The position numbers and the translations under genes are program-made. Positions 61,901-64,000 of a stretch of 64,000 nucleotides of DNA are shown here, in pieces (within the stretch, counting starts at the first letter, position 1; each line of letters opens with the position of its first letter). Source of the DNA: Pseudomonas sp. B28(2017) (GTDB taxonomy: Bacteria; Pseudomonadota; Gammaproteobacteria; Pseudomonadales; Pseudomonadaceae); assembly GCF_002113025.1 (NCBI RefSeq), contig NZ_NEJH01000005.1:243916-307915 (forward strand), written 5' to 3'. The notes under the pieces were generated by a model. That model saw nothing but the letters and a program-made list of their open reading frames with translations, was not told the DNA's origin and searched no databases.

Positions 61901-64000
61901 AGCCTGAGCGTCGGCGGCATCGCCGTGGTCACTGGCGGTGTGGCCGCGGGCTTCCCGCAATCGATTACCACGCCATTGGGCAGTACGCTGACCATCACCG
62001 GGTTCAATGCGGCGACCGGTGTCGTGAGCTACAGCTACACCCTCAACGATAACGAAGCGCATCCGACCGGCAACGGCGCCAATACTCTGCCTGAGCAGTT
62101 CGCCGTGACCGTGGTCGACGACAATGGCACCACCGCCACCGGCTCGCTGGACGTCAATATCGTCGACGACCTACCCAAAGGCGTGTACGACAGCAATGCT
62201 TCAACGGCCTCGGAAACCTTGCTGACCCTTACTGGCAATGTGTTGAGCAACGACGTGCAAGGCGCCGACCGGGTAACGCTCGGAGAAAACGCCGGCCCGA
62301 TCACCCCCGGCACGTTCACCGGCACCTACGGCACCCTGGTGCTCAACGCCAACGGCACTTACACCTACACCCTCAACACCAGTGATGCGGATTTCAAGGC
62401 ATTGCACGGCGGTGGCTACGGTAGCGAAACCTTCACCTACAACCTCACCGATGCCGACGGCGACACCAGCACCGCGAATCTGGTGCTGAACGTCTACAAC
62501 AACGATGATCCGGTGGTCCTCAACGGCCTCAACGTGTATGGCGGCGAGTTGACCGTCTACGAGAAAAACCTCAGTGATGGCAGCAACCCCAACACACCGG
62601 CCCTGACCCAGAGCAGCACCTTCACGGTGACTGCCCTCGATGGCCTGCAAACCCTGACCGTCGGCGGCATCGCCGTGGTCACCGCTGGCGTGGCCGCCAG
62701 CTTCCCGCAATCGATCATCACGCCATTGGGCAGCACGCTGACCATCACCGGGTTTAACGCGGCGACCGGCGTCATAAGCTACAGCTACACCCTCAACGAT
62801 AACGAAGCCCATCCAGCGGCCAACGGCGCCAACAGCCTGACCGAGAACTTCAACGTCGTGGCCACCGATTCGGACGGCGACAGTTCAACCGGGCAGATCA
62901 ACGTCAACATCGTCGACGACCTGCCGAAGGGCGTGTACGACAGCAACGCTTCAACGGCCTCGGAAACTCTGCTGACCCTCAACGGCAACGTGCTGAGCAA
63001 CGACGTACAAGGCGCCGACCGGGTAACGCTCGGCGAAAATGCCGGCCCGATCACCCCCGGCACGTTCACCGGCATCTACGGCACCCTGGTGCTGAATGCC
63101 AATGGCACCTACACCTATACGCTGAACCCCAACGACACGGACTTCAAAGCCCTGCACGGCGGTGGCGATGGCAGCGAAACCTTCACCTACACCATCACCG
63201 ATGCGGACGGCGACAGCAGCACGGCCAACCTCGTGCTGCAGATCCACAACAATGATGACTCGATCACGATTGACGGTTTGAACGTCGAGGGCGGCGAACT
63301 CACCGTCTTCGAAAAAAACCTCAGTGACGGCAGCAACCCGGACGCACCGGCCCTGACCCAGAGCGGCACGTTTACCGTGACCGCGCTGGACGGTGTCACC
63401 ACCCTGAGCGTCGGCGGCATCGCCGTGGTCAGCGGCGGCGTGGCCGCGGGCTTCCCGCAATCAATCACCACCCCGTTGGGCAGCACGCTGACCATCACCG
63501 GCTTCAATGCGGCGACCGGCGTGGTCAGCTACAGCTACACGCTCAACGATAACGAAGCGCACCCGACCGCCAACGGCGCCAATAGCCTGCCTGAGCAGTT
63601 CGCCGTGACTGTGGTCGACAACAACGGCACCACCGCCACCGGTTCACTGGACGTGAACATCGTCGACGACCTTCCAAAAGGCGTGGACGACAGCAATGCT
63701 TCAACGGCCTCGGAAACCCTGCTGACCCTCACTGGCAATGTGCTGAGCAACGACGTGCAAGGCGCTGACCACGTGACGCTTGGCGCAAACGCCGGCCCGA
63801 TCACCCCCGGCACTTTCACCGGCACCTACGGCACCCTGGTGTTGAATGCCAACGGCACTTACACCTATACGCTGAACCCCAACGACACGGACTTCAAAGC
63901 ATTGCACGGCGGTGGCAACGGCAGTGAAACCTTCACCTACACCCTCACCGATGCGGACGGCGACAGCAGTACCGCGAACCTGGTGCTGAATGTCTACAAC
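58931..64000 (+). CDS. Giant LapA/MapA-type biofilm adhesin, 5' part (continues beyond window)
   Basis: ATG at 58931 opens a frame with no stop through 64000 (1690 codons). Residues 1-118 are a retention module (MATLIGIVSKVIGQVFAVAS ... LTLGRGSSMQMT) that keeps LapA-type adhesins plugged in the exporter. At 115-118 stands TAAG (codons 59273-59284), the di-alanine site cut by LapG-type periplasmic proteases. From about 190 come Ig-like/T1SS-143-type repeats: first a diverged one, then 250-residue units. The C-terminal RTX and secretion signal lie outside. T1SS-exported, cell-surface; should mediate attachment and biofilm. It could be LapA or the related MapA; the linked exporter and gbuA neighbourhood make me lean to MapA. 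Confidence 0.92.
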   Translation, partial: MATLIGIVSKVIGQVFAVASDGTRRALVEGDRLFAGDQLSTGAEGAVAVHLQNGQELTLGRGSSMQMTPQLLANQIPHVVSHEAVTPSEAQLTDVEQLQKAIAAGDDPTQTAEATAAGPATTTGVPGGIQGSGHSFVMLEEVGGRVEPTIGFPTAGFNGIPELPEERLNANPGNNVVAVAAPVVPPVVAQTPNNPVTFEGLSEQNGERSVNEANLADGSARNEGSLTRSGTFTINAPDGLTSLSIGAINVISGGVATGFAQSMTTSLGSTLTFTGYNPATGVVSYSYTLNRAEIHASGEGANSLAEHVTVVAIDSNGDSATGTLDISIIDDVPKAVDDNNGIASETLLTLNGNVLSNDVQGADRVPVSENSGPITPGTFTGTYGTLVLNANGTYTYTLNTSDADFKALHGGGNGTETFSYTLTDADGDSSTANLVLDIHNNDDPITIGGLNAEGSELTVFEKNLSDGSAPDATALTQSGTFTVTALDGVTSLTVGGIAVVTAGVAAGFPQSIITPLGSTLTITGFNAATGVVSYSYTLVDNEAHPTANGANTLPEQFAVTVVDDNGTTTTGSLDVSIVDDLPKGVDDSNASTASENLLTLNGNVLSNDVQGADRVTVGENSGPITPGTFTGTYGTLVLNANGTYTYTLNTSDADFKALHGGGNGSETFTYTLTDADGDSSTANLVLQIHNNDDPVTVGGLNVEGGELTVFEKNLSDGSAPDATALTQSGTFTVTALDGVTSLSVGGIAVVTGGVAAGFPQSITTPLGSTLTITGFNAATGVVSYSYTLNDNEAHPTANGANSLPEQFTVTVVDDNGTTATGSLDVSIVDDLPKGVDDSNASTASETLLTLTGNVLSNDVQGADRVTLGENAGPITPGTFTGIYGTLVLNANGTYTYTLNTSDADFKALHGGGDGSETFTYTLTDADGDSSTANLVLQIHNNDDPVTVGGLNVEGGELTVFEKNLSDGSAPDATALTQSGTFTVTALDGVTSLSVGGIAVVTGGVAAGFPQSITTPLGSTLTITGFNAATGVVSYSYTLNDNEAHPTGNGANTLPEQFAVTVVDDNGTTATGSLDVNIVDDLPKGVYDSNASTASETLLTLTGNVLSNDVQGADRVTLGENAGPITPGTFTGTYGTLVLNANGTYTYTLNTSDADFKALHGGGYGSETFTYNLTDADGDTSTANLVLNVYNNDDPVVLNGLNVYGGELTVYEKNLSDGSNPNTPALTQSSTFTVTALDGLQTLTVGGIAVVTAGVAASFPQSIITPLGSTLTITGFNAATGVISYSYTLNDNEAHPAANGANSLTENFNVVATDSDGDSSTGQINVNIVDDLPKGVYDSNASTASETLLTLNGNVLSNDVQGADRVTLGENAGPITPGTFTGIYGTLVLNANGTYTYTLNPNDTDFKALHGGGDGSETFTYTITDADGDSSTANLVLQIHNNDDSITIDGLNVEGGELTVFEKNLSDGSNPDAPALTQSGTFTVTALDGVTTLSVGGIAVVSGGVAAGFPQSITTPLGSTLTITGFNAATGVVSYSYTLNDNEAHPTANGANSLPEQFAVTVVDNNGTTATGSLDVNIVDDLPKGVDDSNASTASETLLTLTGNVLSNDVQGADHVTLGANAGPITPGTFTGTYGTLVLNANGTYTYTLNPNDTDFKALHGGGNGSETFTYTLTDADGDSSTANLVLNVYN
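60061..64000 (+). repeat. 750-bp tandem repeats in the adhesin gene
   Basis: Landmark ACCTTTACCGG.AC.TACGGC recurs at about 60061, 60811, 61561, 62311, 63061 and 63811, an exact 750-bp period (250 residues). Units are highly similar; the fourth (62311-63060) is the most diverged (VYGGELTVYEKN, DSDGDSSTG). A sixth unit has started at the window end. Confidence 0.9.

Noticed and set aside
58820..63907. Minus-strand frames opposite the adhesin (580 codons at 58820-60562 and several of 96-222 codons)
   Set aside because: They are periodic with the 750-bp adhesin repeats and have no RBS or recognisable domains; the plus-strand frame has a retention module, RBS and family repeats.

Overview
The window comes from a Pseudomonas of the fluorescens type. 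Three things point there: GC-rich codon usage with NNC/NNG third positions, REP/REPIN repeats of the GTGGGAGC type, and a guanidinobutyrase block in the order symporter - permease - NTF2-like - gbuA - gbuR, which I recall as the P. aeruginosa PA1418-PA1422 order. No rRNA, tRNA, CRISPR or phage structural genes were seen. All family names come from reading motifs; no database search was run.

Layout. (1) 1-1.9 kb: start of a leftward gene, a DEAD-box RNA helicase, its terminator, and what may be the 3' stub of a lost convergent gene. (2) 1.95-19.5 kb: a two-partner secretion pair of the contact-dependent inhibition (CDI) kind: TpsB transporter, then a 5265-residue TpsA exoprotein with 621-bp internal repeats, a 10-residue Pro/Gly repeat, a hydrophobic pretoxin region, a toxin tip of about 117 residues and an overlapping immunity gene. 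(3) 19.5-38.4 kb: a reservoir of silent parts: three 5'-truncated TpsA carboxy-terminal blocks with different toxin tips, each followed by an immunity gene; at least eight headless toxin fragments, most with immunity genes; an IS4-type transposase remnant; an orphan lipoprotein; GGGGACAG palindromes. The toxin fragments mostly begin at the same short motif, GGTGCAAAAGG (peptide GAKG), which is also where the full-length TpsA switches to its toxin. (4) 38.9-47 kb: housekeeping genes: DUF899 protein, DUF6279 lipoprotein, small basic protein, CvfB-like S1 protein, EamA exporter, YbfB/YjiJ-type MFS with divergent LysR regulator, a 42-residue conserved peptide, an ACP-like protein lacking the phosphopantetheine serine, an MBL hydrolase. 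(5) 47-53.4 kb: solute symporter, NCS1 permease, NTF2-like protein, GbuA, divergent GbuR, DTW-domain tRNA modification enzyme. (6) 53.4-64 kb: a LapE-LapB-LapC type I secretion operon divergent from a giant LapA/MapA-type adhesin that runs off the window; it has a TAAG cleavage motif near residue 115 and 750-bp tandem repeats.

How it fits together. TpsB would export TpsA, which would deliver its toxin tip to neighbours while the immunity protein protects kin. The downstream blocks lack a signal peptide and TPS domain, so they cannot be exported alone. They share stretches of up to about 290 bp without a mismatch with the working gene, so recombination could exchange the toxin/immunity end. 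The adhesin locus is a second, independent contact system (surface attachment, T1SS-exported, probably released by a LapG-type protease encoded elsewhere).
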